Part shown: positions 28,087-38,406 of the stretch, in pieces | Layout: the number at the start of each line of letters is the position of its first letter | Position numbering within the stretch: the first letter of the stretch is position 1 | NCBI RefSeq assembly: GCF_014652715.1 | Contig: NZ_BMZI01000001.1 | Location: 19,842-83,841, forward strand | Direction: 5' to 3' | DNA length: 64,000 bases | DNA from: Salinicola rhizosphaerae | Lineage (GTDB): Bacteria > Pseudomonadota > Gammaproteobacteria > Pseudomonadales > Halomonadaceae | Notes under the pieces: generated by a model | Seen by the model: the letters and a program-made list of their open reading frames with translations, nothing else | The model's database searches: none | Told to the model about the DNA's origin: nothing | Made by a program: the position numbers and the translations under genes

Positions 28087-28632
28087 ATGGCGATATTGGG
28101 ATTTCTTCTGCTGGCAGTGCTGCTCGTGCTGTCGCCGATGGTCTGGCTACGCCCCAGCCGCGGCGAGTCGTTGCGCAGCCGACTGCGCCAACACGCCAAA
28201 CAGCAAGGCGGGGAGCTGAACTACAGCCACTCGGCCAGTGGCAGCGCGGCGAGTTCGCCATTGGCGCTGCCCGATGTGAGCCTGGTCGGCTATCGGCTGC
28301 GCTATCCGGGAAAGCAGACCGGCAGCGATTTCGTGGCCGTACGCGATGTCGTGGCGAGCGATGCGCTCGAGTCGATCACGCCGCAGTGGCGCTGGCGGCG
28401 CGCGCCGCTACCCAGGCTCGATGCCGACCGACTACAGGCGTTCGAGGCATGGCTGGATTCGTTACCCGAGGACGCGCTGGTCGTGGAGTCGCGTCAGCAT
28501 ACGCTGTGCGTCTGGTGGCAGGAGCGGGCGTCGCTCGAGACGTTCGAGCAGGAATGGGCAAGTTGGATGGCCATGCGGGATCGAATGGCCGGTAGCGGCG
28601 ACGTGCTGAAAGTGCCGGGAAGTCCGCCCTGA
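28087..28632 (+). CDS. Membrane-anchored hypothetical protein
   Basis: 181 residues. A single N-terminal helix (AILGFLLLAVLLVLSPMVWL) is followed by RPSRGE and a long basic soluble part. Tryptophans cluster in PQWRWRRAPLP and CVWWQERASLETFEQEWASW. It resembles single-pass proteins found in Pseudomonas and relatives that have no assigned role. Preceding bases contain no strong ribosome binding site. Its function cannot be told from context. Confidence 0.7.
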   Translation: MAILGFLLLAVLLVLSPMVWLRPSRGESLRSRLRQHAKQQGGELNYSHSASGSAASSPLALPDVSLVGYRLRYPGKQTGSDFVAVRDVVASDALESITPQWRWRRAPLPRLDADRLQAFEAWLDSLPEDALVVESRQHTLCVWWQERASLETFEQEWASWMAMRDRMAGSGDVLKVPGSPP

Positions 28633-28732
28633 AGCGGAAGTGCCTGGTCTCGGGAGACAAGCTATGGATGGCCCGCCAATCCCCGTCCCTGGGGAGTGGA
28701 CATCGCCGATACGGGGGGAAATCGGGTGTCGG

Positions 28733-29185
28733 TCAGCTCGCCTTGGCCTGCTCGGACTGACGCTGAAGGTTGAGGCCGTTGGCCTCGATCCGATCGATAA
28801 AGCTTTCGAAGAGATCGACCTCTTCCTGCGATAGCCCTGCCAGCATCTCGTCGCGCACTTCATTGACGATCGCCTCGATCTGCGCGAGCAGAGGCGTTGC
28901 CTCTTCAGTCAGGAACAGTCGCTTGGTGCGGCGATCGTCGGCGCACGGCCGGCGTTCGATCAGGTTCTGCTCGGCGAGCTGATCGAGCGTGCGCACCAGC
29001 GATGGCGCTTCGACGCCAATGGCCCGCGCAAGATCGCACTGGGCCTGGCCGCCGCCCATGTTGCGAAGGTTCCAGAGTGTCACCCAACGAGTCTGGGTCA
29101 AACCCAGCGGCGCCAGGCGTTCATCGATGACAGCGCGCCAAAGTCGCGGCAGGCGTGCCAGTTTAAAGCCGATATGTTGTCCCAT
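28733..29185 (-). CDS. MarR/SlyA-family transcriptional regulator
   Basis: 150 residues. A winged-helix of the MarR class: FKLARLPRLWRAVIDERLAPLGLTQTRW at the dimer helix, then AIGVEAPSLVRTLDQLAEQNLIERRPCADDRRTKRLFLT as recognition helix plus wing. This is close to SlyA. SlyA-type regulators counteract H-NS silencing or sense small aromatic ligands. No target gene is adjacent in the same direction. Confidence 0.88.
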   Translation of the reverse strand: MGQHIGFKLARLPRLWRAVIDERLAPLGLTQTRWVTLWNLRNMGGGQAQCDLARAIGVEAPSLVRTLDQLAEQNLIERRPCADDRRTKRLFLTEEATPLLAQIEAIVNEVRDEMLAGLSQEEVDLFESFIDRIEANGLNLQRQSEQAKAS

Positions 29186-29308
29186 AGCGGATTACCTGAA
29201 TCGTGAACGTCCTAACCATTCTCCAAAGGGCCGCAGGATAATGCAAGTTATTCGAACCGCTGATTCGGGGTTCCGAGACCATTGTCCGAGGAAAATCGGT
29301 ATGAGACG

Positions 29309-30451
29309 TCAATCTCCCTCGTCTCCCTGGCGCATTTCGCCGAGGAGGTGGCGGATGTTCCAGCCGGGAATGCCGGGCGGACGATGAATGTGGCCATCGG
29401 CGACGGTAGCGTCGTCGCCCTTGGCGACGGTGAATCGCACGCTGCCGATCCGCTGGCCGGTGGCGGTCATGACGTCGACCTGCCAGCGCCCGGCAACGTC
29501 GCCGGAGAAGTTCTGCTTGTGCGTCCACGCTCGATAACCTTGATCGCGCCCGCCGTGGATGATCAGGGCGATGCGCTCGACGGCCTCGCCGTCATGTCGC
29601 CAGACGTGGTAGATCTTTTCGCGCAGGCCACGAGGCGCGCGGATCGCGGTATAGACGTAGAGCCCGCGTGAGGTCAGCTGCTGCGGCGTCAGCGTCATTC
29701 TGCCGCTGGGCGTGCGCGCCTGTGTGTCGAACGCCGGCGACAGGGCGCTACCGGAAAGCCATAGCGTCGCCGGCGGAATCCAGGTGCGTCCTATCCAGGC
29801 GGTACCGCCGAGCACGACCAGCAAGCCGATCATGGCGAGCCAACGGACGAGCCCGGAGGGCCTGAGCAGGCCGATGACGCTAGGCAGGCTGAAGAACATC
29901 ATCGCCAGAATGGAGAGCAGCAGACTCTGCCCGGTGGTCAGGCTGAGCATGATCGGTAGCGTTACCAGCATGACGACGAACATGCACAGCGCGTGCAGCA
30001 GGAAGTAGAGCCAGCGGTGCCGGTTGGAGAGTCCGAAGTAGAGCGGGTCGAGAATCGCCAGAATCGCACAGACGATGAGCAGGCCGGTGAACAGCGCCTG
30101 GCCGCTCGTCCAGATCGTCGTCGCCAGGAAGAAGGGCAACGAGAAGAACAGCGTCTCCTGGTGCACCATCTGGGCGATGAACGTAGCGACGGCGCGCGGC
30201 AGGCCGGAGTCGCGTCCCTGGCGGGACAGCCACTTGCTGACCAGGCTCTCCGCGATCAGCAGCACCCAGGTCAGCAGCAGGCCCACCGCCAGTACCGCGC
30301 CGAGCCACTGCTGGCGGTTGACCAGAAAGAACCCCAGCAGCCCGAGCACGAAGGCGATCGGTGGCCAGAGCCAGAGATAGGGGCGCACCCGCGCGATGAT
30401 TCTCTCTATCCACGCCAGCCGCGCCGGCAGCGTTGTCTCTTGTGTCGTCAA
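29309..30451 (-). CDS. DUF5924/DUF2914 membrane protein
   Basis: 380 residues from TTG 30451, with GGAG eight bases upstream; the frame is open to 30667 but those residues look non-coding. The N-terminal ~240 residues hold about eight hydrophobic segments (DUF5924-like). The C-terminal ~100 residues are a DUF2914-like extracytoplasmic domain: GLYVYTAIRAPRGLREKIYHVWRHDG, then RAWTHKQNFSGDVAGRWQVDVMT and IGSVRFTV. The role is unknown. Divergent from fadB with ~290 bases between, in which no gene is seen. Confidence 0.8.
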   Translation of the reverse strand: MTTQETTLPARLAWIERIIARVRPYLWLWPPIAFVLGLLGFFLVNRQQWLGAVLAVGLLLTWVLLIAESLVSKWLSRQGRDSGLPRAVATFIAQMVHQETLFFSLPFFLATTIWTSGQALFTGLLIVCAILAILDPLYFGLSNRHRWLYFLLHALCMFVVMLVTLPIMLSLTTGQSLLLSILAMMFFSLPSVIGLLRPSGLVRWLAMIGLLVVLGGTAWIGRTWIPPATLWLSGSALSPAFDTQARTPSGRMTLTPQQLTSRGLYVYTAIRAPRGLREKIYHVWRHDGEAVERIALIIHGGRDQGYRAWTHKQNFSGDVAGRWQVDVMTATGQRIGSVRFTVAKGDDATVADGHIHRPPGIPGWNIRHLLGEMRQGDEGD

Positions 30452-30738
30452 CGAATCGACTCCAGCCAATTTCCTTGAAAAGGGTACGTAAAACGTCAGT
30501 CGGATCAGACCGCTTATGATGAGTATTCTAGCTCCGCCGGCCTCGGGCTGCGTGGCGTTGCCATGACATTCATCCTCTTTGCTATCTATCCGTTTCCGAT
30601 GGTGTACCAGCGACCAAGGTGTAGCTTGACGCTCACGGGCCGACAGCCCAAGCTGAGGCGTGTTCAAACGCTCGTATGATTCGCGGCGGCAGTCGCGGTG
30701 AGCGACTTTCCAAGATTCTCTCGTTGATGGAGACTTCC

Positions 30739-32925
30739 ATGCTCTACCAAGGCGATGCCATTCACGTCGAGCGTCAGCAGGGCGAGATTGCCGTGCTGAC
30801 GCTCGATCTCAAGGCGGAATCGGTCAACAAGCTATCGTCGGGTGTAATCGCTGAGCTCACGGAAGCCGTTGGCGAGATCGAGAAGGCGCAGGGGCTCAAG
30901 GGGTTGATTGTCGTGAGTGCCAAGGAAGCCTTCATCGTCGGCGCGGACATCACCGAATTCCACGCCATGTTCGCCAAGGACGAGGCGTTCCTGGTCGAGA
31001 TGAACCAGCGGGTTCATGCGCTGTTCAACCGTCTCGAAGATCTCCCGTTCCCGACCGTCACGGCGCTCAACGGTCTGGCGCTGGGCGGCGGCTGCGAACT
31101 GAGCCTGACCACCGATTTTCGTGTCATGGCCGATTCGGCGCAGATCGGCCTGCCGGAGACCAAGCTTGGCATCGTGCCGGGATGGGGCGGCTGTGTGCGC
31201 CTGCCGCGCCTGATCGGTGCCGACAACGCCATCGAATGGATCTGCGGCGGCACGCAGAACGATGCTGCCACGGCGCTGAAGGTCGGGGCGGTGGATGCCG
31301 TCGTGCCGCTCGAGGCGCTGGCTGCCGCCGCGCGGGACCTCATCGACAAGGCCAACGCCGGCGATTTCGATTATCGCGCCCGTCGCGTCGAGAAAGGCTC
31401 GCCACTCAAGCTCAACCCGGTCGAGCAGATGATGGCGTTCGAGACGGCCAAGGGATATGTGGCCGGCAAGGCGGGGCCGCACTATCCCGCGCCGGTCGAG
31501 GCGATTCGCGTCATCCAGAAGGGCGCAGGCGAAGGTCGGGAGCGGGCGCAGGCGATCGAGGCCCGGGCGTTCGCGAAGCTTGCCAAGACGGATGTCTGCT
31601 ACAACCTGGTGGGCCTATTTCTCAATGACCAGGCGGTGAAGAAAAAGGCCAAGGGTTACGCGCGGGAGGTCGATCCCATCGAGCAGGCAGCGGTGCTGGG
31701 GGCGGGCATCATGGGCGGCGGTATCGCCTATCAGAGCGCCTATAAAGGCACGCCGATTCTGATGAAGGACATCCGCGAAGAAGCCATCGAGCTGGGGCTG
31801 AAGGAGGCGCGCAAGCTGCTGGTCAAACAGCTCGAACGGGGCAAGCTGAGCCAGGAAAAGCTCGCCGAGGTGCTGGGCAATATCCGTCCGACGCTCTCCT
31901 ACGGCGATTTCGGCCACGTCGATCTTGTGGTCGAGGCGGTGGTCGAAAATCCGAAGATCAAGGCCGCCGTGCTCAAGGAAGTCGAGTCCACGGTCGGGGA
32001 GCGGGCGGTGCTGGCGTCCAATACCTCGACGATCTCCATCGACCGGCTGGCGGCCGACCTTTCCCGACCGGAAAACTTCTGCGGCATGCACTTTTTCAAT
32101 CCGGTACATCGCATGCCGTTGGTCGAGGTCATCCGGGGCAGCAAGACCTCCGACACGGCGGTGGCGGCGACGGTCGCCTACGCGCGTCAGATGGGCAAGA
32201 CGCCGATCGTGGTCAACGACTGCCCGGGCTTTCTCGTCAACCGTATCCTATTTCCCTATTTCGGCGGCTTCAGTGGCCTGGTCGAACATGGCGCGGACTT
32301 CGAGCGAGTCGACAAGCTCATGGAGCGTTTCGGCTGGCCGATGGGCCCGGCCTATCTGCTGGATGTGGTCGGCATCGACACGGCAGTGCACGCCAGCCAC
32401 GTGATGGCCGAGGGCTTCCCGGATCGCATGGCGCACGAGGGCAAGTCGGCGATCGAGCTGATGTTTGACAGCGAACGCCTGGGCCAGAAGAACGGCAAGG
32501 GCTTCTATACCTACACCGAAGACAAGAAGGGCAAACCGGTCAAGCAGCATGACGACGAGGCGCATCGACTGGTCGAGAGCGTCGTGCGCGAGTCGCGCGA
32601 GTTGGCCGATGACGAGATCGTCGCGCGGCTGATGGTCCCGCTCTGCCTGGAAACGGTGCGCTGCCTGGAAGACGGTATCGTCGGCACGCCGGCCGAGGCG
32701 GACATGGCGCTGATCTACGGCATCGGCTTCCCGCCGTTTCGCGGCGGCGCACTGCGCTACATCGACGCGATGGGCACGGCGGCGTTCGTCGCGCTGGCCG
32801 AACGCCTCGCCGGGGAGCTGGGGGCGCTCTACGCACCGACCGAGCGGCTGAAAGCGATGGCCGAACGCGGCGAGCGCTTCTATCCGGATGATAATGTCCC
32901 TTCCGATGACAACCCCAGCGCCTGA
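30739..32925 (+). CDS. fadB: Fatty acid oxidation complex alpha subunit
   Basis: 728 residues from ATG 30739, with GGAG at 30729-30732. The enoyl-CoA hydratase/isomerase part has [14 protein letters not shown] and [15 protein letters not shown]. The 3-hydroxyacyl-CoA dehydrogenase part has the NAD loop GAGIMGGG from residue 321 and [14 protein letters not shown]. It does hydration, isomerisation and dehydrogenation of acyl-CoA in the tetrameric FadB2A2 complex. fadA follows after 26 bases. An upstream open frame to 30676 is not supported as coding. Confidence 0.96.
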   Translation: MLYQGDAIHVERQQGEIAVLTLDLKAESVNKLSSGVIAELTEAVGEIEKAQGLKGLIVVSAKEAFIVGADITEFHAMFAKDEAFLVEMNQRVHALFNRLEDLPFPTVTALNGLALGGGCELSLTTDFRVMADSAQIGLPETKLGIVPGWGGCVRLPRLIGADNAIEWICGGTQNDAATALKVGAVDAVVPLEALAAAARDLIDKANAGDFDYRARRVEKGSPLKLNPVEQMMAFETAKGYVAGKAGPHYPAPVEAIRVIQKGAGEGRERAQAIEARAFAKLAKTDVCYNLVGLFLNDQAVKKKAKGYAREVDPIEQAAVLGAGIMGGGIAYQSAYKGTPILMKDIREEAIELGLKEARKLLVKQLERGKLSQEKLAEVLGNIRPTLSYGDFGHVDLVVEAVVENPKIKAAVLKEVESTVGERAVLASNTSTISIDRLAADLSRPENFCGMHFFNPVHRMPLVEVIRGSKTSDTAVAATVAYARQMGKTPIVVNDCPGFLVNRILFPYFGGFSGLVEHGADFERVDKLMERFGWPMGPAYLLDVVGIDTAVHASHVMAEGFPDRMAHEGKSAIELMFDSERLGQKNGKGFYTYTEDKKGKPVKQHDDEAHRLVESVVRESRELADDEIVARLMVPLCLETVRCLEDGIVGTPAEADMALIYGIGFPPFRGGALRYIDAMGTAAFVALAERLAGELGALYAPTERLKAMAERGERFYPDDNVPSDDNPSA

Positions 32926-32951
32926 ATCTTCCACCGATCGGAGTCACGTCA

Positions 32952-34127
32952 ATGAGTTTGCATGCTAGAGATGCCGTGGTGGTCGATGCCGTTCGCTCGC
33001 CCATGGCCAAAGCCAAGAATGGCGCGTTCCGTCACGTGCGCGCCGAAAACCTGTCGGCCGCCGTGATGCAGGCGCTGTTCACCCGCAACGCGGGGCTGGA
33101 CCCGGCAGGCGTCGACGACATCATCTGGGGCTGCGTCAACCAGACCCTGGAACAGTCGATGAATATCGCGCGTAACGCCGCCATCCTGACCGGCATTCCG
33201 CGCAGCGTGCCGGCGCAGACCGTGAACCGTCTCTGCGGCTCTTCCATGAGTGCGCTGCACATCGCGGTGGCGAACATTCGCGCGGACATGGGCGATTGCT
33301 ATCTGATCGGCGGTGTCGAGCACATGGAGCACGTGCCGATGACTCACGGGGTCGACGTCAACCCGGCGGCCAGCAAGCACGCCGCCAAGGCCGCCATGAT
33401 GATGGGGCTGACGGCGGAACTGCTCGGCAAGATGCACAACGTCACCCGCGAGCAGCAGGACGAGTTTGCGCTGCGCTCTCACCGCCGCGCCAGCGACGCC
33501 AACCGCCTCGGTTATTTCGACAACGAGATCGTGCCGGTTGCGGGCCACGATAGCGTTGATCGCGCCGCGCTGATCAAACATGACGAGGTGGTGCGCGAGG
33601 ATGCCAGTCTCGAACAGATGGCGGCGCTCAAGCCGGTATTCGATCCCAAGAACGGCACGGTGACCGCGGCGAGTTCATCCGCGTTGTCGGTGGGCGCCTC
33701 GGCGCTGATGGTCATGAGCTACGAGCGCGCCAAGTCGCTGGGGCTCAAGCCCCTGGCCAAGGTGGTCTCGACCGGGGTCGCTGGCTGCGACGCCTCGATC
33801 ATGGGCTACGGCCCGGTGCCGGCGTCGCAGAAAGCGCTCGAGAAAGCGGGGCTCAAGGTCGGCGACATCCAGACGGTCGAACTCAACGAGGCGTTCGCTG
33901 CCCAGTCGATTCCCGTACTCAAGGATCTGGGCCTGCTCGACCGGCTGGACGAGGCGGTCAACCTGCACGGTGGTGCCATCGCGTTGGGGCACCCGCTGGG
34001 CTGCTCCGGGGCGCGGATCTGCACCACGCTGCTCAACGTCATGCGCCGGAACGATACGCAGCTCGGACTGGCGACGATGTGCATCGGCATGGGGCAGGGC
34101 GTGGCCACGGTCTTCGAGCGCCTGTGA
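32952..34127 (+). CDS. fadA: 3-ketoacyl-CoA thiolase (fatty acid oxidation beta subunit)
   Basis: 391 residues. The nucleophile Cys95 lies in [13 protein letters not shown]. The second thiolase signatures are [19 protein letters not shown] and CIGMGQGVA with the general-base Cys. It cleaves 3-ketoacyl-CoA with CoA in the last step of each beta-oxidation round, in complex with FadB encoded just upstream. Converges on ldcA with only 13 bases between; no terminator is visible. Confidence 0.96.
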   Translation: MSLHARDAVVVDAVRSPMAKAKNGAFRHVRAENLSAAVMQALFTRNAGLDPAGVDDIIWGCVNQTLEQSMNIARNAAILTGIPRSVPAQTVNRLCGSSMSALHIAVANIRADMGDCYLIGGVEHMEHVPMTHGVDVNPAASKHAAKAAMMMGLTAELLGKMHNVTREQQDEFALRSHRRASDANRLGYFDNEIVPVAGHDSVDRAALIKHDEVVREDASLEQMAALKPVFDPKNGTVTAASSSALSVGASALMVMSYERAKSLGLKPLAKVVSTGVAGCDASIMGYGPVPASQKALEKAGLKVGDIQTVELNEAFAAQSIPVLKDLGLLDRLDEAVNLHGGAIALGHPLGCSGARICTTLLNVMRRNDTQLGLATMCIGMGQGVATVFERL

Positions 34128-34140
34128 GCCGCCTCGCTGC

Positions 34141-35025
34141 CTAGTTCGAAAATCGCAGCTGACCATCGACAATGCGGGCGGCGCTGCCGTAGCGCCACGG
34201 CAGGTTGTCGCGGCCGTGGCCGATGGGCAAACCGGTATAGAGCGGCACGTCGCGCGGCGCGAGCCAGGTGTCGAAGATCGTTTCGATCTTGAGGTCGCCG
34301 TAGGGCGTGCAGTTCTCGAAGGTGCCGAGGCAGATGGCGGCGGCGTCATCGAGCGCGCCGGAGTGAACCAGCTGCCAGAGATCGCGTTCCAGGCGATAGT
34401 AAGGCTCGCCGACGTCTTCGAGAATCACGATGGCACCGGGGGGCGCCCGAAACGCCAGTGGCGTGCCGACGACGCTGGCAAACGTCGCCAGATTGCCGCC
34501 GACCAGCGGCCCCTCGATGACGCCTTCGGGCGCTCTCGCCACCGGTGTCAGCGCAATCGGTGCGGGTGCCTCCCCATTCAGCCAGCCGCGCAGCGCATTC
34601 AGGTCGCGTTCCGCTGCGTCACGCGTCCGGGCCTCGTCCGAGCCGAGCTTGATCCCCTCCTTCATCACCGGGCCGTGAATGGCCGGCAGGCCGTGCCGAT
34701 GGCACTGGTCCAGCAGCACGCTGAGATCCGAGTAACCGATCAGCGGCTTCGATGGCAGTCGCGTCCAGTCGATCTCGGTCGCCAGATGCGCGCAGCCGTA
34801 GCCGCCTCTCACGGCCCAGACGGCGTCCGTTTCCGGATCAGCGTAGGCGGCGTAGAGCGACTCGAGTCGATGCGCCGTATCGCCGGCCAGATAGCGCACC
34901 GGTGCTTGAAGGGTATGGGGAAATTTGACGTCGAAGCCGAATTCACGAAGCGGTCCGACCGCGCGATCGAGCACGGCGGGATCGGTGAACGAGGCAGGGG
35001 CGATCAAGCTGAAGGTCAATGACAT
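34141..35025 (-). CDS. ldcA: Murein tetrapeptide LD-carboxypeptidase (S66 family)
   Basis: 294 residues. S66 motifs: AVRGGYGCAHL, LIGYSDLSVLL with the nucleophile Ser99, and IHGPVMKEG. The Glu and His of the triad lie in the C-terminal half (e.g. ILEDVGEPYY and GLPIGHG). No signal peptide, so it acts in the cytoplasm on recycled muropeptides, removing terminal D-Ala from tetrapeptides. Confidence 0.92.
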   Translation of the reverse strand: MSLTFSLIAPASFTDPAVLDRAVGPLREFGFDVKFPHTLQAPVRYLAGDTAHRLESLYAAYADPETDAVWAVRGGYGCAHLATEIDWTRLPSKPLIGYSDLSVLLDQCHRHGLPAIHGPVMKEGIKLGSDEARTRDAAERDLNALRGWLNGEAPAPIALTPVARAPEGVIEGPLVGGNLATFASVVGTPLAFRAPPGAIVILEDVGEPYYRLERDLWQLVHSGALDDAAAICLGTFENCTPYGDLKIETIFDTWLAPRDVPLYTGLPIGHGRDNLPWRYGSAARIVDGQLRFSN

Positions 35026-35117
35026 GGGCGTCCGTGCTGTCTATGGCTGGTCTGTGCGGGTCCATACTCGCGCGAGCGCGGGAACCGTGTCAGAGGGGCA
35101 TCGTGATCCAGTGCACG

Positions 35118-36011
35118 TTACGCCAGTGCCGAGACCGGCGCCACCGCTTCGACCTCTTCGAGCGAGTCCGCCTGCGTGACGATATCGGTGAGCGCCAGGC
35201 AGAAGGCCTCGAACTCCTCGCTGAGTTCGCCGGGCGAGCGATGCAGCTCGATCTCGACATACCCGAGATCCGGAAGGCAGGCGTCGGTGGGGACGATCCG
35301 GCAGCCTGGTGGCAGACTGCGCGGTGTCTTGACGGTCAGCGCCAGTCCGCCTTGAACGGCGACGTTGACGCCGGTCGGCGAGGGGCTGGTGTAGCGCACG
35401 TCCCACTCGCGCTCCTCTCGCCCGAGCGCGGCAAAGGCGTGAGCACGAAAGATGCAGCCTTCCGGATTGAGCGCCAGCGGCAGCGGGTTCCAGTCGCTGA
35501 CGTCACGGTGATCGGCGACTGCCCACACCATGCGCTCTCTGCCGAGGAGCTGGCCCGTCTGTGTGGGCCCGTGACGTACGGCCAGCACGATGTCCAGTAG
35601 CCCTTCCTGGAACCGCTGAACCAAACTGCTGCTGATATCGCAGATCACCTCGATGCGCACGTGTGGAAAGCGCTCGGCGAACTGCGGCAGCAGCGTGGGC
35701 AGATACGCGGTCGCCTGCTCGTCGGAGATGCCCAGACGTATCAGGCGCCCCTCGCGCTGGCTGATCATGACGCGCTTGGCTTCGTCCTGAAGCTTCAGGA
35801 TCTGGCGCGCGTAGGGGAGCAGGCGGCCACCGGCGGGCGTCAGCGTGACGCTGCGACTAGTGCGCTCGAAGAGCGGTTCGCGGACGCGATCCTCCAACCG
35901 TTTGATCTGCAGGCTGACGGCGGATTGCGTGCGATTGAGAATGCGTCCGGCGGCGCTGAAGCCTTCGCACTCCGCCACGGCAACGAACGCACGTAGAAGG
36001 TCAGGATCCAT
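35118..36011 (-). CDS. LysR-family transcriptional regulator
   Basis: 297 residues from the ATG at 36011 (MDPDLLRAFVAVAECEGF); an ATG at 36026 adds five. The helix-turn-helix is FSAAGRILNRTQSAVSLQIKRLE, followed by the LysR substrate-binding fold. It is divergent from the oxygenase/M24 pair with 138 bases between, the typical layout for control of the neighbour. Ligand unknown. Confidence 0.92.
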   Translation of the reverse strand: MDPDLLRAFVAVAECEGFSAAGRILNRTQSAVSLQIKRLEDRVREPLFERTSRSVTLTPAGGRLLPYARQILKLQDEAKRVMISQREGRLIRLGISDEQATAYLPTLLPQFAERFPHVRIEVICDISSSLVQRFQEGLLDIVLAVRHGPTQTGQLLGRERMVWAVADHRDVSDWNPLPLALNPEGCIFRAHAFAALGREEREWDVRYTSPSPTGVNVAVQGGLALTVKTPRSLPPGCRIVPTDACLPDLGYVEIELHRSPGELSEEFEAFCLALTDIVTQADSLEEVEAVAPVSALA

Positions 36012-36082
36012 GAGCGACGACTCCAACAGATGGATGGCTTGAGACGATTGATGACGTGATGAAATGGATTTGATGCCAACTA

Positions 36083-36100
36083 TTCATTTTCATTGTTGAA
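36083..36100. promoter_or_regulatory. Candidate LysR-type operator
   Basis: TTCA and TGAA form a short inverted repeat with a 10-base AT-rich centre, in the middle of the divergent region between the LysR gene and the oxygenase gene. The shape fits a LysR box. No other evidence. Confidence 0.25.
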
Positions 36101-36149
36101 CGACGATCCATAGCCTGTCCAGACTGACTCACAACAAGTAGGAGTTGTC

Positions 36150-37034
36150 ATGGCCGCTTCCGTTGTCGATATGTCTTCGAGTTCTTTGAAGGGACTGGTC
36201 GATCTCGAACGGTTTCCTCTCGACGATCTCGATGCCCCTGCGGGGCAGCGTCTGCTTGCGGAGTGCCGGTCCCAGCTTGCTGAGGATGGATGTGTGGTGC
36301 TCAAGCAGTTCATACCGCAGGCTGCACTTGGCAAGCTCGAAGAAGAAACTGACCGGCTGTCGCCCAGCGCGCATTTCAACCAGAACGAGACTAACCCCTA
36401 CAACTCCAACGGTGATGACAGGCTGCCGCAGAGTCACCCCAAAAATCGCTTCGATGACCGTACGAATGGATTCGTCGCGGGGGATCGTATCGACGAGCAG
36501 ACCATCATTCGTCGTCTCTACCGGCATCCCCAGTTTCAGCGTTTCATTGCCAGCGTCGTTGGTATGGAAACGATTCACGAGTACGCCGACCCGCTGGCAG
36601 ATCTCGTAGTGAACGTGCTGCGCGAGGGATGTCAGCATCCGTGGCACTACGACACCAACGAATTCATCGTCACGTTGCTGACGCGCAAGCCAGAAGACGG
36701 TGGGAAATTCGAATACGCGCCGGGCATCCGCAGTCCGCAAGGCGAGAATTTCGAAGGCGTCGAGCAGGTGCTGGATGGCAACACAGAGCAGCTCAAATCG
36801 CTCGAGCTGCAGCTGGGCGATCTACAGATATTCTTCGGCCGCTATTCGTTGCATCGCGTGACGCCGGTGGTCGGCGACCGAGAGCGTCACACTGTGATTT
36901 TTGCCTATGCCAAGGAGCCGGGGTTCGTCGGTCGTCCCGAACGCGCCCAGCGCATTTTCGGGCGCATGGCGTCGGTTCACGAACGGATGTTGCACGAAGG
37001 CGCTGCCAGACGATCCGACGCGCTGTCTGACTGA
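36150..37034 (+). CDS. HalD/BesD-like Fe(II)/2-oxoglutarate oxygenase, intact HxD triad
   Basis: 294 residues, with TAGGAG upstream. The sequence has the look of the BesD/HalD group (ASVVGMETIHEYADPLADLVVNVL, then HPWHYDTNEFIVTLL). In halogenases of this group the Asp of the iron triad is Gly. Here His166-x-Asp168 is complete, with the distal His235 in YSLHRVTPV and Arg in ERHTVIFAYA. It is therefore expected to hydroxylate (or desaturate) rather than halogenate a free amino acid or derivative. Co-directional with the M24 gene, 64 bases apart, and probably controlled by the divergent LysR. Confidence 0.8.
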   Translation: MAASVVDMSSSSLKGLVDLERFPLDDLDAPAGQRLLAECRSQLAEDGCVVLKQFIPQAALGKLEEETDRLSPSAHFNQNETNPYNSNGDDRLPQSHPKNRFDDRTNGFVAGDRIDEQTIIRRLYRHPQFQRFIASVVGMETIHEYADPLADLVVNVLREGCQHPWHYDTNEFIVTLLTRKPEDGGKFEYAPGIRSPQGENFEGVEQVLDGNTEQLKSLELQLGDLQIFFGRYSLHRVTPVVGDRERHTVIFAYAKEPGFVGRPERAQRIFGRMASVHERMLHEGAARRSDALSD

Positions 37035-37098
37035 CAGTGTTTCCAACAACGCGCCATGCGTATTCAGCGACCGCCATCACTCGATATCGGGATTTTCC

Positions 37099-38382
37099 AT
37101 GAGCACTATTGAATTCGAACAACTTTCCGATCACGAACCGGACCGGATACCCGTCGTACCCTCGGCACCCATGGCCAATGGCGATAGCATTCCGACGGCC
37201 TTCGATCCGGTGAGGCTGCGCGCCGGACGACTGACTCGACTGCGCAACATGATGCGTGAGGAAGGCTATGCCGCGCTGGTGCTGTTCGATCCCAACAATC
37301 AGCGCTATGCGACCGGCTCGCGCAACATGTTTGGCTACTTCCTGCGAAACTCGACACGCTATATTTATGTGCCGCTCGAGGGCCCGATCATTCTATTCGA
37401 GTACCCCGGCAGCGCCCACGTCTCGACCTGGCTGGAAACCATTGATGAATCGCGCACGTCAAAAGTCGTCTGGTCGGCGGTCAATCAGCGAGACAACCTC
37501 TCGAGCGATCCCTTCGGCATCGAGATCGCCGAGCTGGTGCAGGCGCATGCCGCCGGCAATCGCAAGGTTGGCCTGGACCGCTGCGCGCTGAATCTGGCGC
37601 GTTCTCTCGAGGCCCAGGGGCTCGAAGTGTTCGATTGCATGCAGGACACGCTGCACTGCCGACGTATCAAGACGCCGGAGGAGATCGCCTGTCTGGCACA
37701 GTCGATGGCCGGCAGCGAGGCAGCGGTGGCAAGAGTCGAAGAGGCGATCCGCCCCGGTATTACCGAAAATGAGCTGTTCGCGATCATGTACGGCAACGTG
37801 ATCGAGCAGGGCGGCGAATTCATCGAAACACGGCTACTGTCCTCCGGCCCGCGAACCAACCCCTGGTTCAACGAGGCCAGCGATCGCGTCATTCGCCCGG
37901 GTGAACTGGTGGCGCTAGATACCGATACCATCGGCTGCCATGGCTACTATTCGGATTTCTCTCGTACCTTCCACGTCGGCCCAGGCAAACCGTCCGATTA
38001 TCAGTGCCACCTCTATCGGATGGCCTACGATCAAGTTCATCACAACATGGCGCTGTTGAAGCCCGGCGTCACTTATCGCGAAATCGCCGAGCGAGCCTGG
38101 AAAATTCCGGAGCGCTTTCTCGATCGTCGCTACCCCTCGATCATTCACGGCGTTGGCATGCACGGCGAGACACCGCTGGTTGCCCATCACATGGATTTCG
38201 ACGATTTCTCGAGCGATGGTGTGCTGGAGCCGGGCATGGTCGTCTCGGTCGAGAGCTATATCGGCGAGGTGGGCGCTGCCGATGGCGTGAAACTCGAGGA
38301 AGAAGTCGTCATTACCGATAGTGGAATGGAGAAGCTTTCACGCTATCCGTTCAACGATCGGTTGCTGGGGCGCGAATACTGA
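37099..38382 (+). CDS. M24-family metallohydrolase, DddP-like
   Basis: 427 residues from ATG 37099. A pita-bread fold (creatinase / aminopeptidase P class) with the five metal ligands visible: Asp274 or Asp276 region (ALDTDTIG), Asp286 (SDFSRTF), His350 (IHGVGMHGE), Glu385 and Glu400. Large stretches (LFDPNNQRYATGS, SGPRTNPWFNE, LEPGMVVSVE) resemble the DMSP lyase DddP as remembered. The DddP catalytic Asp just after HGVG is Gly356 here. A lyase role is therefore unlikely, and hydrolysis of a C-N bond is a better guess. The oxygenase upstream may supply or share its substrate. Confidence 0.8.
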   Translation: MSTIEFEQLSDHEPDRIPVVPSAPMANGDSIPTAFDPVRLRAGRLTRLRNMMREEGYAALVLFDPNNQRYATGSRNMFGYFLRNSTRYIYVPLEGPIILFEYPGSAHVSTWLETIDESRTSKVVWSAVNQRDNLSSDPFGIEIAELVQAHAAGNRKVGLDRCALNLARSLEAQGLEVFDCMQDTLHCRRIKTPEEIACLAQSMAGSEAAVARVEEAIRPGITENELFAIMYGNVIEQGGEFIETRLLSSGPRTNPWFNEASDRVIRPGELVALDTDTIGCHGYYSDFSRTFHVGPGKPSDYQCHLYRMAYDQVHHNMALLKPGVTYREIAERAWKIPERFLDRRYPSIIHGVGMHGETPLVAHHMDFDDFSSDGVLEPGMVVSVESYIGEVGAADGVKLEEEVVITDSGMEKLSRYPFNDRLLGREY

Positions 38383-38406
38383 ACGACGTGACCGAGCGCC
38401 TGCGAG

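Noticed and set aside
33970-35022. A 350-codon plus-strand frame over fadA end and ldcA
   Set aside because: Antisense of ldcA; ldcA has the complete S66 motifs with Ser99.
36150-37034. Amino-acid halogenase
   Set aside because: The iron triad has Asp168 (H-x-D), whereas halogenases need Gly or Ala there to leave room for chloride.
37099-38382. DMSP lyase DddP
   Set aside because: Overall similarity is clear, but the residue at the catalytic Asp is Gly356 and the flanking residues differ (HGET rather than CDEW, as remembered).
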